Shown piece after piece: positions 54,232-64,000 of a stretch of 64,000 nt of DNA; the first letter of the stretch is position 1, and each line of letters begins with the position of its first letter. The translations under genes were made by a program, and so were the position numbers. The DNA lies in assembly GCF_000003815.2 (NCBI RefSeq), contig NC_049979.1:31262271-31326270 (forward strand), read 5' to 3'. Under the pieces are notes generated by a model that saw only the letters and a program-made list of their open reading frames with translations, made no database searches and was not told where the DNA came from. The DNA comes from Branchiostoma floridae (taxonomy: Eukaryota; Chordata; Leptocardii; Amphioxiformes; Branchiostomatidae).

Positions 54232-57200
54232 GTAAGAGCTTGAAGGCTTTTAGAAACGTGTCGCGTGGCATAACGGCTTGGTATTTGGCCCCGAAACCAG
54301 AGGTCTCGGGTTCAAATCCGCTAATACCACGGAGGTTCCCTCTTTCAACCTCCTTGCTAATACCGATCTTGTGCTTGTGGGAAAGGTCTTTTGCACGAAT
54401 TTCCTGACGTCACTCAGGTATAACCGAGTACCTTGCTTTTTTTCAGGCCTGTCCTTGTGTAGGACATTAATTAAATGGAGGTTCGTTGTTTGAGGAGAAC
54501 CACACCTCGAGCACGTTAAAGAACCCACAACACTTATAGAAGAGTAGGAGTCCTTCCCAGTGTGAGTGGATTAATTAGATACAGTCATGATTTAACGTCC
54601 TATCCGAAGGACAGATCTAACCACAGTTGGGTACTCATGTCCACCTGAGTGAAGTGAGGAAAGTTGTGGAAAGTGCCTTTTCCGAGGGCACAAAATTGGT
54701 ATTAAACATGACAGGATTCGAACCCAGGACCCCTTGGTTCTGGATCAAACACGTTGCCCTTTTGCCATGCAACTCCACAATATTGTTGTGTACTATATCG
54801 CTGAAGAGATACCCAGAGGTACTAGCATAGGTCATGTAGGTGTACATGGTATATATGATTTGGAGAGTGCTTCCATATGGACTTTAGGCCACACCAATTT
54901 AATTTCTTGGTTCACGGATTCGCTCGCTCCGATTTTTTGGAAAAAAAAATAAAAATAAAAATTACCAATCAGCAAATTTTCACCATTAATGAAACCATTC
55001 ACCAACTTCCTGGTGTAGCAAATTGGCCTTTATATCATAAGCTCCTTAAAATCAACAAACAGGTGCTGTTATTGTACAGTAATAGTGGTTTTGTACTTTT
55101 TTCAAGCAGAAAACTTTTTATTCTTTATATTTTTGATTAGCCCTTACCTTTACCCCAACCATTTTACAATTTTTATTTTTATTTCGCCCTTTCGCTCCAT
55201 ATTTTTTATGAAAAAATCCGTGAACCAAGAAATTAAATTGGTGTGGCCTTAACGTTTAATAGTTCCGTGCTCCAATGAATAATTTTATATTGGAATATGT
55301 GTACATGATAAGCGCATGGTAACATTTCCTAAGGATAGGTTACCATGTCTACTGTACAAAAGTGTTTCAATTATTTAAGTCTTCATTCTGCTAGCATTAT
55401 CAATACAATTTTGGTGCCCAATAGCTATGTAGCAAGCTATGATAGGAATTTCATACTTATGGTAAAGTTGAGTAACAACAACAAACATGCATATAGAATA
55501 CAACACGGTGTATTCCGTATCACCCGAGGTATCAGCCCAACCGCGGGCCAGATCACCTGACGGCCGGTCTGACCCGCGGCAGGGCTAGGCCGAGGGCGAT
55601 GCGGAAAACACGGATTTCATTTATGTCATACCCACCTGAGAAAACCCATGTTTTCATGCGAAATGTGCCAGAAATTGAACAAATTTGGTGCCCTCAAAGA
55701 AAATGTTCCAACGTCCGAATTAGGTATTAAAATTTTCGCCCACGCCACACTCCGCGTGGGCAGGGTACGTTCGAATTATTCGATGGAAGCCTGTGTGATA
55801 CAACCTCGAAGCCTGTGTGATACAGCTTTTTATCACACGGTCCGGAACATCTGTATCAAACATTATCGCGGCCCAGGTATGACATAATCATGCATGTAGT
55901 ATTATGTAAATGAGGATGTGATGTGCATGCTTTAATTTCTCCCTGTACAGGAATGTTTCACAACTAACCTGATTAACGGCAGGAAGCTGATCCAAGTGGA
56001 CTGTTCGTCCCTGCCCAGACTGGGCATCACTGACTTTGAACACATGAAGGTTTGTGCACAATTCAACATGTTTTAAAAAAGAGCATTAGCCTGAGTACCA
56101 TCCAGAAAGTAGTTGGCTCCACGTTTGTTTTACACTATGTGTACATTCGCATCTCGCTCTGACATTCATTATACACTAGATACAGTCGCTTCTCTGCTGT
56201 TCCGTCTAGGAACCTTGACCACCTTAACGACTAGTGTCATTCAAATTTTGGAGGAGGGCACTGATTGGTCCCTACATGAGCGAATTAAGGAATGGGTTCA
56301 AGAGCTCGTTTAAACAGGCGTTCCAACACCCCAAACACTCATGTCCACCGTCCACTTGCAGGAGGGCCTGTTGTTGTCAAAGAAGCGCTCTAGAACCCAT
56401 TTCTTAATTCGCTCATTAACTGACATAACCACCAAAAGGTTTGAATGTGTAGGTCTCCAGACTGGTAGCAGAAGCGAACATAGGAGAGAACTACTACCCA
56501 GATGGTAACCAGGCTAAAAGACCATAGCATGTCTAGGACAAAATGTACACATGTAAACTGGAAGTTCTGCTGCAGTACCAAGGTCACGCACCAGGTGGCC
56601 TCAAATTGACCGTCTTCCCGACCCCTTTAAACAAACCAAATATCATTACGATTCATACAGAGGTTCTTTTATAAGTTATGCTGACCACAAATATTCAGAA
56701 CACAAACTATACATGTACAGTCAAACCTGTATTAGCGGCCACCTTTGCATAGCAGCCACCTGGCCATAGTGGCCACTTTTTGTCTGTCCCGTGGATTCGT
56801 AATGATTAAGAAATAGGCTTAGCGGCCATCTGTCTAACGCGGCCATGGCCACACGATTTCCGGTCCCGTTGATACAGAAACACTGCCTATTGCAACCATA
56901 CTGCAGCCTTATGTCACCCTTCACCGAGTTTGAAATTGTAGTTTGCGAGGATTTGGAGTTCCTGACAGGGTCATTTTCGCGGTAGCAGGTTACGTAATGC
57001 ATGGCTTTAGCATTTAAGTGCAAGTCTTTGTCGGTGAATTTACTGATCGAGACAATGTTACTTGGTGAGAAAGATTAGTGGGAACTGAAATCATGTGTAG
57101 CTTGCTCATGGTCTATTGATCAGTCCCCTGGCCGCTATAGACAGGTTTGACTGTACCTCTATTTTTCATGGTCTTTTGACTAAGGTTAACGTGGCTTGTG

Positions 57201-57386
57201 TTATATCATCCACAACAGCTGATCGCTCGTAGCGTACGAGAGCTGCTCGGGATCGAGGAACCCCGGTGGGACCGCAGCATCTCGCTCCATCCGCGGGAAC
57301 CAATGGGCATGTTCCTGGAGCGGAAGAGTAACACTGGGAGGAAGGCAGACAACCTGACGTACGCGGGGTTCCTCAAGGGGAAATAG
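54112..57386 (+). CDS. SAMD15, three exons, 128 aa
   Basis: Small SAM-domain protein. Exons 54112-54231, 55951-56049 and 57219-57386 join in phase 0 at both introns with GT-AG sites. The SAM domain begins at 'HWSCDDVADWIEQLGFPQYR' (21-40), continues with 'ECFTTNLINGRKLIQVDCSS' and ends 'ARSVRELLGIEEPRWDRSIS'. These blocks match the C-terminal SAM region of vertebrate SAMD15 closely, including the conserved tail 'MGMFLERKSNTGRKADNLTY'. Vertebrate SAMD15 has a much longer N terminus; here only about 20 residues precede the domain, so the gene is either short or has an unseen upstream exon. SAM domains mediate protein or RNA binding; the role of SAMD15 is poorly known. Confidence 0.9.
54255..54424 (+). 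repeat. tRNA-derived SINE head in SAMD15 intron 1
   Basis: A-box-like 'tggcataacggcttggta' and B box 'gggttcaaatcc', followed by 'gggaaaggtcttttgcac'. Confidence 0.6.
54425..54785 (-). repeat. tRNA-derived SINE, minus strand
   Basis: Minus strand: B box GGGTTCGAATCC (near 54725), then 'ggcactttcc', 'cacttcactcaggtg' and the body 'gttagatctgtccttcgga', 'gggttctttaacgtgctcga'. Confidence 0.65.
54887..55248. mobile_element. 362-bp PIF/Harbinger-type MITE in SAMD15 intron 1
   Basis: Termini GGCCACACCAATTTAATTTC and the exact inverse over about 33 bases, TTA at 54884-54886 and 55249-55251. The outermost bases GGCCACA-CAA resemble the family at 33567. Confidence 0.93.
55508..55611. repeat. Imperfect 100-bp hairpin
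   Basis: 'gtgtattccgtatcacccga' pairs with 'gggcgatgcggaaaacac', with CG-rich sequence between. Confidence 0.55.
55951..56049 (+). CDS. SAMD15 exon 2
   Basis: Acceptor TTTCTCCCTGTACAG, donor GTTTGT. Residues 41-73. Confidence 0.9.
56087..56516. mobile_element. 430-bp MULE-like MITE in SAMD15 intron 2
   Basis: Termini TAGCCTGAGTACCATCCAG and inverse CAGATGGTAACCAGGCTA. Flanks AAAGAGCAT/AAAGACCAT form a 9-base duplication with one mismatch. An inner inverted pair lies at 56275-56305 and 56386-56417. Confidence 0.8.
56718..57153 (-). mobile_element. 436-bp mariner-type MITE in SAMD15 intron 2
   Basis: Termini CAGTCAAACCTGTATTAGC and inverse, TA at 56716-56717 and 57154-57155. Same family as 38321-38855 in reverse orientation. 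The right end lies about 65 bases from the exon 3 acceptor. Confidence 0.9.
57219..57386 (+). CDS. SAMD15 exon 3
   Basis: Acceptor CATCCACAACAG. Residues 74-128, then TAG at 57384-57386. Confidence 0.9.
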   Translation: MIARSVRELLGIEEPRWDRSISLHPREPMGMFLERKSNTGRKADNLTYAGFLKGK

Positions 57387-57416
57387 GGGGAGTGGATAGA
57401 GTCTAGACATTGCAGT

Positions 57417-57644
57417 CCCCTTTGCAGAGCCTCGCCCACAGCCTATACAGTAAGCATTGGTTATGCTTTGCTAAACCAGGCTGAGGTTTCCACTTTAGTG
57501 GGTGTGGCTTCTAACCAATTGTCAGCCAATCAGACACATGCCTTAATGTTTTCTTCAAGTAAAGTCGACTCTCTGATTGGCTGGTTTGTGGCCATACCTA
57601 CGAAAGTGGAAACCTCAGGCAACAGGCAAGGCTCTGCAAGGGGG
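57417..57644. mobile_element. Fold-back element in the SAMD15 3' UTR
   Basis: Outer arms 'cccctttgcagagcctcgcc' and 'ggcaaggctctgcaaggggg'. Inner arms 'ctgaggtttccacttt' with 'agccaatcaga' are inverted at 57573-57619. Confidence 0.7.
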
Positions 57645-57759
57645 AATGAAACATTGGGGACACAATTTTATACAAAATGTTGCAGAAATAACTTTTTATT
57701 TCAATTATGGAGATGGTATTGTACAATTTGTACAAAGATTTATACCGTCTGAAACAAGG

Positions 57760-57765
57760 AATAAA
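57760..57765 (+). promoter_or_regulatory. Possible SAMD15 poly(A) signal
   Basis: AATAAA 374 bases after the stop, following AT-rich sequence. Confidence 0.5.
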
Positions 57766-57779
57766 GTTAAATACTGAGT

Positions 57780-59140
57780 GAACTAACAAGATACATAATG
57801 ATTGTATATTTGACTGATGTGTGAAAAGGAAATTTATTACTCTATACACTACTTGAATGAGCCGATATCAAATCAATTTAGAACATACATAGTTGTTGAA
57901 CAATGTGATTGCAAGTGTTATACTAACTGATGCATGAAAGCAACACTTGTAACTTTAGAAAAACAACTGTAATGTGCCAACTAATTGACAAGTTGTTCAT
58001 CAACTTTCTATTACATCTTTATAGATATAGCATACAGTAGTATAGAATCTGGAATATTATAATTTTCTACAGCTGTATACTTAAATACAACTCTTAAGTC
58101 TAAAGCATTTACAATGTACAGATCACAAGATTTCTTTTCATATTTCATAGAAGTCTATTTTTCAGCCTTAACACTGTATTTTACAGTGTTGTATGCAAAG
58201 TTTTTACTAGTAGTTGCCTGAAACAGAATCTTAACTAGGACAAGTTCCACCTATGACTGTTGACATCTTTGAGTCAATGTGCTCTTAGATAATCCTATGA
58301 TTATGAAACACTGTAAGTAGTCTTTATCATGTTTTATTCCATACTGCCATTTATATGTGTGGTCTAATAAACAAATGCCGAGAGTGTGTTTCAGTATATG
58401 TCATTGATCATATCAAAAATATGCCAACTCTAGCCCTATTTGTGGCTAACCGCTGGTTAAGACCATAAAAATTTCAACCTGGTTACGACCACAAACTCTT
58501 GACAGATTGAGCCATGGAACAGTTGATGTCAGGATGGGTACTAAACATTGTACTTCTTTGTTTTGCTTATTGATATACTTGTACATTAATTGTTGAACTA
58601 TATAATATGATGTTGAAAATACTAGTATCACAGTCTTCATGCCTTTCGGTTTTCTTGTTGGATGAATTCATAAGACCATGTAGATTTGATGATAATATGA
58701 ATAACATACAATAGTAATAGTAGCAAATACATTTTCGTCTGCTTCTTAAGACCAAAATTTTGACCATACTGATTACTGTTAATTGTACAAAGCGGCCGCA
58801 AAATGAGCATTTGAAATATAAGCCATGAATTGCCATAAAATATCCAAAAGCAGGTACTCACAGTTGTAGAATGCAAAAGTCAGTTTCAAAATCAAAGACA
58901 AGGTGAAAGATCAAAAATGAAAAATCTATTGTTCGGTGTCAAGGTTCGGTGTATACCATACTCGAAAGTCAATTATTCAACCTTCCTGACCACTTAGATT
59001 TCAAATGGAGGGCTACTTTTTTTTACAAACTTTTTTGTCTTTGCAGTTGCACGCTCATATCAGTTTTGGGGTTCTCAGAGGAAGTCATACACATAATCAA
59101 ATCAGCATACATATAGTTGTCAGTCTGAGTTGTATTACTT
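57780..59140. other. Intergenic region between convergent SAMD15 and ZW10
   Basis: AT-rich, no recognised gene. Probably includes the ZW10 3' UTR, since minus-strand AATAAA motifs occur (for example 57838-57833). Confidence 0.5.
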
Positions 59141-59143
59141 TGT

Positions 59144-59469
59144 CAGGGATCGAAATACTTTAAAATTGTAGGTAAAATTGGAGCTGTGCAGGTATTTCTG
59201 TTGTCTACCTGCACCTAACCTGCACTGGTCCATTTACTGGGTTTTATACATACATGTCTTATGATGTAGGTGTATATGGATTGTTATCAACTGTTACAAC
59301 CTATAAAGTAGAAAAGCAAAAATAGCAATGGTTCCTGAACAACTTTAGTACTAGTATGATCCACACTTCCTGAATTCAGAGTGGTGCAGGTAAAATTTGT
59401 CTGGTGCAGGTAATTTCCCATGTTACCTGCACCAGTGCAGGTATGCAGAAAAAAGGATTTCGAGCCCTG
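59144..59469. mobile_element. hAT-type MITE with 5-bp duplication
   Basis: Termini CAGGG(A/C)TCGAAATAC and inverse, with perfect TTTGT duplications on both sides. Contains palindromic 'gtgcaggtaa'/'ttacctgcac'. Same family as 61718-62075. Confidence 0.88.
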
Positions 59470-59622
59470 TTTGTGGAACAGTGCAATTCAGTTAACTATA
59501 TGTACATCTAGTTAACTGCTAGACTGTCATTTTTAACCAAATCATCATCAACATGGCTTGACCGGAAACACAAGGTTGAATTTTCCTCTGCCTGAGTACT
59601 GTAGAAATGATAATCAAAGAAA

Positions 59623-59733
59623 TCACTGCTGCTTGATCTTGGCCAGAACTGCAGCTCTCCTGTCAGTGTTCTGGAACAGGGCCCTGACCAGCCCCCGTAC
59701 CTCCATAGCCGTGAACTCATGCCCCAGGGGACC
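59623..59733 (-). CDS. ZW10 last exon
   Basis: Acceptor TGTCCCTGCAG, then [20 protein letters not shown] to the TGA at 59625-59623. Only 27 intron bases lie between this exon and the MITE at 59761. Confidence 0.93.
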   Translation of the reverse strand, partial: GPLGHEFTAMEVRGLVRALFQNTDRRAAVLAKIKQQ

Positions 59734-62700
59734 CTGCAGGGACACAATAGGGAACATTTACGAGGGGCATTCAATAAGTAATCCACCTGACCCACTTCCA
59801 GTTGTCTGATCTAAATAAAATTTTGCATGTGTAATGAGTCATATCTCTATGGGTTATGTTGCAAAAAACAGCTCTGAACTAATTGCGGTTACTGATTTAC
59901 TGGTGTTTGAACTGAGTCAGGTGTGAAATGGACCAGGTGTGAAATGGAGCAAGTTGAGTGTCGCGCAGTGATCCGGTTTTTGTATTTGAAAGGACGCACA
60001 CCAAAGGGGACTTTTGATGAAATGAAAAAAACTTATGGTGATGATGCCCCATCATATGGCCTTGTAAAACGCTGGCATCCTGAATTCAAACAAGGCCGGA
60101 AGTCTGTGGAAACAGCTCCCAGACCTGGTCGTCCCTCTTCTGCCATTAATGAGGCATCTGTCGGAGGACCAACCTGGGATGTCCTACAAGAACGGTGTCC
60201 AGAGCTACATCAAATGATGGGAGAAATGCAAAACTCTGGGTGGTTCCTATGAAGAGAAAGACTAATAACTGTGCCAAGTTTCATTAATCTCCTGCTATGG
60301 GAAATGGGTCAGGTGGATTACTTATTGAATGCCCCTCGTACCTACTGCTGTCAATAGTATCATCAGGTTAGTAAGTCACTGAATAAAGAGACTCTTTACG
60401 CAACCACCGTTTATTTACACCAGCGCTTCGGTGCCTGTCTGTCAGCTTCCTCAGGGCAATAATGACTGGTGGTTCACAAGAACGGTTGTGTAAACAAGTG
60501 CTTTAAAAAAAAGCTGTGCCTTGCCGCGTAGTAGGGTTATCGTCAGGAAAAAGTGCCTCGCCGCTTCACCCATGTTCATCAGTAAAGATGAGGATCACAT
60601 AAATTAATCAGAGACAACCAGAAAAATAAACGTTAGCTGTTTTATTTTTACAATTAAAGAATGATGAATCCTTTCCAGTGGACTTTTTCCCTCTAAAAAT
60701 AAAATTTTCAACTGTTACTGGGGTCTTAAAGTAATAATCTGCTCTTTCAAATAGTGCTACTCTCATTCTGCTGTGGTCTAGCACGTCGATGCTCAAGTGC
60801 CGTAAACACAGGGTCACACAGCCAGTGCGGTATCAAGACAGTTCGGTAGAAAAGTCTGCATCGACAAGCTCATAACATTCCACGTTATCATTAACACATC
60901 AAGATTCCCACACCCCTTGTCATCATACAACACTCTCTTGGGACAATATGCCGGTGCCCAAGGACGCCAATGAAACCAGGCCAGGTTTTGCTATCGCAAA
61001 CCTGAAACTATATGGCGGCGGCCAAGTATGCGTGCAAGCGTGGCATGGCAAAAAAGTCCCTTTATTCAAGTTATTAACTGGAAACCAAACCAAGGTCTAT
61101 CTTGGGTTACCAATATACAACGATTTCAGATGCTGTAAAAAGGTACAGGTTGTCCCATAGCCCATAATAGCCCATAATAGGCTGTTATCCACTGTGTCTA
61201 GGGCATGAATAACATACAAGGTAAGGACTAGGTGGTGCCCAACTCTCTCCTTCCACCATTGGTGGCATGTCAGGGGGTTCAAACACAGTAACTCTGGGCC
61301 AAACCCTAACCATTATGGCAACTGGGTGCCCACATGAATCTTGTCAGACATACTTCTTAAAAGCTGATGATGCAGCAAGCGTATTCAATTCTGGTGGGGA
61401 CTACTCTCCATGTATATGCACATGCAAAATGGCCATGTAGAAAATTCCTGCAAGCCTCAAAGAAAAAAAACAGGAACAACCTAGGCTATGCAACAGACCT
61501 GTGTCTAGTTAATCTTGAAAGTTGGAGAGAGTAAAGATTTGGTCCATACCTTGCCATCAGCCCAGCGGTCAGCGATGTCCTGCAGGCTGGCGTCCAGCAT
61601 GACCATGAGCTCGCTGAACTTGACCCACTGTGGTACGTACAGCTGGACCTCTGCTTCTACAGCTTTCCTACTGCACAGGGAGAGAAACTAGACTTTCTCA
61701 AGCTGGACTTTAACTAGCAGGGCTCGAAATACCACCTACATATGCAGGTTAGTGCAGGTAAAACTGGAGCTGTGCAGGTATTTCTGGTGTCTACCTGCAC
61801 CTAACCTGCACTGGTCCATGTACTGGGTTTTATACATAAATGTCCTTATGATGTAGGTGTACGTGGATTGTTATTAGCTACATTGCTACCAAAGCTTTCA
61901 TTGACTGTTACCACCTAAAAGTATAAAAGAAAAAATAGGAATGGTTCCTGAACAATTTTAGTATGATCCATACCTCCTAAATTCAGAGTGGTGCAGGTAA
62001 AATTTGTCTGGTGCAGGTAATTTTCAATGTTACCTGCACCAGGGCAGGTATGCAAAAAAAGTATTTCGAGCCCTGACTAGCGATCAGTGCTGTTCTGCCT
62101 GAAGCAAGTACCTCAATGGATGACAAATTCCTGTACCACTTTTTTCCTTGCGATCCACTAACGCATGGTACACGCAATGACAGCATTGAAGACATTGCAG
62201 ATTATGTTGATACAATCATTTCAATTCTCAAATGTACAAATGACAAGCTTTTGTTAGTTTACCTTTATACTACCATTTACATGTAAGTTGTTTTCTGGGA
62301 AATTTGACAACCCAGCACTGATTCTGTGTTAGGCCTACATTCGGGACAACATACATATTGAATAGTTGAATGGAGAGTGAAGGAGAAAGCAAGTTTACTT
62401 TTTGGTGTCCTCCTTGACAACAGGGTGGAACAGTAGAGGGGCCCTCTCTTTGACTATCCCACACAGGGAGTGGAGCTGAGCTGCATCATCTGCAGAGATG
62501 TCTTCCAGGGCTGTCACTTTACCTGCAACACATAGATGATAGTGTAAATGCATTTAAATTCACAGGGATTTACTTTTGCAGTAGCCGAAAATGGACATTT
62601 CGCTGTGGTTTTAAGTTCGCAGTAGAGTCCATTCCAAGACACCATGAGGGTTTTTAGGCGATATTTATAATTAGTCTGAATTATTTTGAATAAAAGAATA

Positions 62701-63938
62701 TCTGAGCCACAATAATTAAATTATTTTCAAAAAATTGACTAAGAAAATACTCATTTATTTGAATTTCTTTGAATATTTTAGAAACATTTTGAAAGTAACT
62801 GTACAAAAATATCTTTATTTAGAATAATTGTGAAACCTCTCTGTGATTATTTCACATTTACAAATATTTACAAAAAATGGTAAACCTGGCCAAATGGTAA
62901 AATTAGTTTATTGCCCCCATAAAAGTAAGCCCTATTGTTGCATCTGTATATTTTTAGGTTTCACTGCTGGGCACTGGTGGATCCTTTGTGGTGGGCCATT
63001 GTTGCATGGCACCCAACCATACTTTGCAAGGATGTGTGAATTGCTATCTTCCCAGCCCACCGAACCATTTACAAAAAATGGTAGAAAATGGTAAATAATG
63101 GTAGAATGCTGTTATCATTATTTAGAAACCATTAGAAGTATCCAATTCCACACCATGAATATTTCAAAAGTTTTACAGGACCAGGGAAATATTTATAAAG
63201 TTGAAACAGTGTTAAAAATATTTCTGAAGTGTCAAATGTCCTAGACATATAATTACAAAACTTTAAAATCAATTCTAAACAATGGCAACATACATCCGCA
63301 TGGTGTCTTGGAATGGACTCTAGCACCATAGTCTGTAGTCTCATACTATAATGGAAAAATGATTGCGGTGGTTTTAAGTTCGCAGTGAAGCGACCAACGC
63401 AAAAACTGCAAACATAAAACCACCGCATAACTTCAGGGTATTTGGCTCAGAACCCAGAGGTCCTGGGTTCGAATTCTGTCATGCTACAAATCTTGTGCTC
63501 CTGGGAATAGCATTTGACTTTCCTCTCTCCATTCATGATGTAAAAACGTTCACAAATTGTACTCATAGCCACACCCAAGCATACGATCACACCAAAACCC
63601 AGCGCGTGGTGGCCCAAAATTACCTAATTTCTTTGTATACACATGTACAAAAACCTTTTGAGAATTTGACACATGAGATCAGTTGAATGGATAAAAGGGA
63701 ATTGTCATGCTGCTATAAACACAGTTCATGCAGTCATTTACATTTTGGGCAAAACTTTTTTTAGAATTATAGTGAAAAATTATACACAGTAATACATGAA
63801 TGAGACCTTGTTTACGCAGTGCTGACCTATAATGTCCTGTATGGCAGAGTTGAGCAGGGAACCCAGAGCCTTACAGTAGATGTTGGTGGGAAGAACATCC
63901 TGCCAGACCTTACTTAGGTGGGTCAACTGGTGCAAAAC
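59623..63938 (-). CDS. ZW10 kinetochore/NRZ complex subunit, C-terminal four exons (partial)
   Basis: ZW10 acts in the RZZ complex at kinetochores and in the NRZ tethering complex at the ER. Exons 63827-63938, 62399-62522, 61550-61670 and 59623-59733 give about 155 C-terminal residues (intron phases 1, 2, 0). Blocks match vertebrate ZW10: '[20 protein letters not shown]', '[10 protein letters not shown]', '[20 protein letters not shown]', '[13 protein letters not shown]' and the terminal '[19 protein letters not shown]', followed here by QQ and a stop. The 5' exons lie beyond 64000. Introns carry a mariner MITE, a hAT MITE and fold-back sequence. Confidence 0.95.
59761..60338 (+). mobile_element. 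578-bp mariner-type MITE, second copy, in the ZW10 last intron
   Basis: Termini CGAGGGGCATTCAATAAGTA and inverse, TA at 59759-59760 and 60339-60340. The frame at 59923-60252 (plus) encodes a mariner helix-turn-helix region without a catalytic domain. Same length as the copy at 13481-14058. Confidence 0.95.
60426..60455 (-). ncRNA. Hammerhead-like core in ZW10 intron
   Basis: Minus strand CTGAGGA fits CUGANGA exactly, followed by a GCTGACAGACAGGC hairpin-like segment and GAAGC in place of GAAAC. Probably a Penelope-like relic. Confidence 0.4.
60460..61540. other. ZW10 last-intron sequence
   Basis: Nothing recognised; the frame at 60948-61160 (plus) has no family signature. Confidence 0.4.
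61550..61670 (-). CDS. ZW10 exon (second from the end)
   Basis: Acceptor CCTGTGCAG, donor GTATGG after GATGGCAAG, phase 2 in and 0 out. Confidence 0.93.
61718..62075. mobile_element. hAT-type MITE with ACTAG duplication
   Basis: 358 bases, termini CAGGGCTCGAAATAC and inverse, flanked by ACTAG at 61713-61717 and 62076-62080. Inside are paired 'gtgcaggta'/'tacctgcac' repeats. Confidence 0.92.
62399..62522 (-). CDS. ZW10 exon (third from the end)
   Basis: Acceptor GTGTTGCAG, donor GTAAAC after ACCAAAAA, phase 1 in and 2 out. Confidence 0.9.
62575..63430. mobile_element. Fold-back repeat in ZW10 intron
   Basis: 'gagtccattccaagacacca' (62627) is inverted at 63300-63322, and 'ggttttaagttcgcagt' occurs near 62609 and 63373. 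The middle is AT-rich, with 'atttacaaaaaatggtaaa' segments. Confidence 0.6.
63435..63560 (+). repeat. Truncated tRNA-derived SINE
   Basis: 'gaggtcctgggttcgaattc' B-box region followed by 'cttgtgctcctgggaa', as in the SINE at 54255. Confidence 0.55.
63561..63826. other. ZW10 intron, nothing recognised
   Basis: AT-rich intron sequence up to the exon at 63827. Confidence 0.5.
63827..63938 (-). CDS. ZW10 exon (fourth from the end)
   Basis: Acceptor TTTTGTGCAG, donor GTCAGC after ATTATAG. Encodes [20 protein letters not shown] and onward. Confidence 0.93.
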
Positions 63939-64000
63939 CTGCACAAAACAACAAACATGACACTTTTACAAATAACAACATTATATTATACAAAACCAAG

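Noticed and set aside
37195-63560. tRNA genes at B-box matches (22060, 37260, 54300, 54725, 63460)
   Set aside because: No complete cloverleaf; A and B boxes are followed by SINE bodies.

Overview
This is a eukaryotic genomic window, most likely from a cephalochordate (amphioxus, Branchiostoma) or a close invertebrate deuterostome. The evidence is: GC-rich coding exons split by short GT-AG introns, a neuropeptide GPCR of the kisspeptin-receptor type, orthologues of vertebrate SAMD15 and ZW10, and a very dense, diverse load of Penelope-like, non-LTR, SINE and MITE repeats. The species call is an inference. There is no prokaryotic operon, viral genome or CRISPR locus.

Four protein genes can be reconstructed with consistent splice phases. 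(1) 16341-22755, minus: five-exon, 401-aa kisspeptin-receptor-like GPCR. (2) 41733-50691, minus: seven-exon, 625-aa TPR-SET-MYND protein with a second MYND finger at its C terminus. (3) 54112-57386, plus: three-exon, 128-aa SAMD15. (4) 59623-63938, minus: the last four exons of ZW10, whose 5' part lies beyond the right edge. SAMD15 and ZW10 converge tail to tail.

Layout: 1-3.4 kb has nothing recognisable. 3.5-7.0 kb is a gap-riddled set of near-identical direct repeats. 7.0-10.0 kb holds two diverged tandem repeat families. 11.6-15.0 kb is a decayed Penelope-like element interrupted by a 578-bp mariner-type MITE. 16-23 kb is the GPCR, with intron repeats. 23-41 kb is a gene-poor repeat field that includes a 3-kb TTA-flanked transposon carrying arrays of hairpin repeats, several TWA-flanked MITEs, a mariner MITE and two retroelement C-terminal fragments. 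41.7-50.7 kb is the SET-MYND gene, and 51-64 kb holds MITEs, SAMD15 and ZW10. Four N gaps are present.

The most unusual observation is in the SET-MYND gene. The acceptor of exon 6 plus the first bases of that exon has been amplified into a 20-copy, 53-bp minisatellite in the preceding intron. Independently, the end of exon 1 with its donor has been copied about four times in the following intron. Other notable items are hammerhead-ribozyme-like cores at seven sites, a MITE inserted 27 bp from the ZW10 last-exon acceptor, nested MITEs with intact target-site duplications, and the hairpin arrays at 28.5-30.4 kb.
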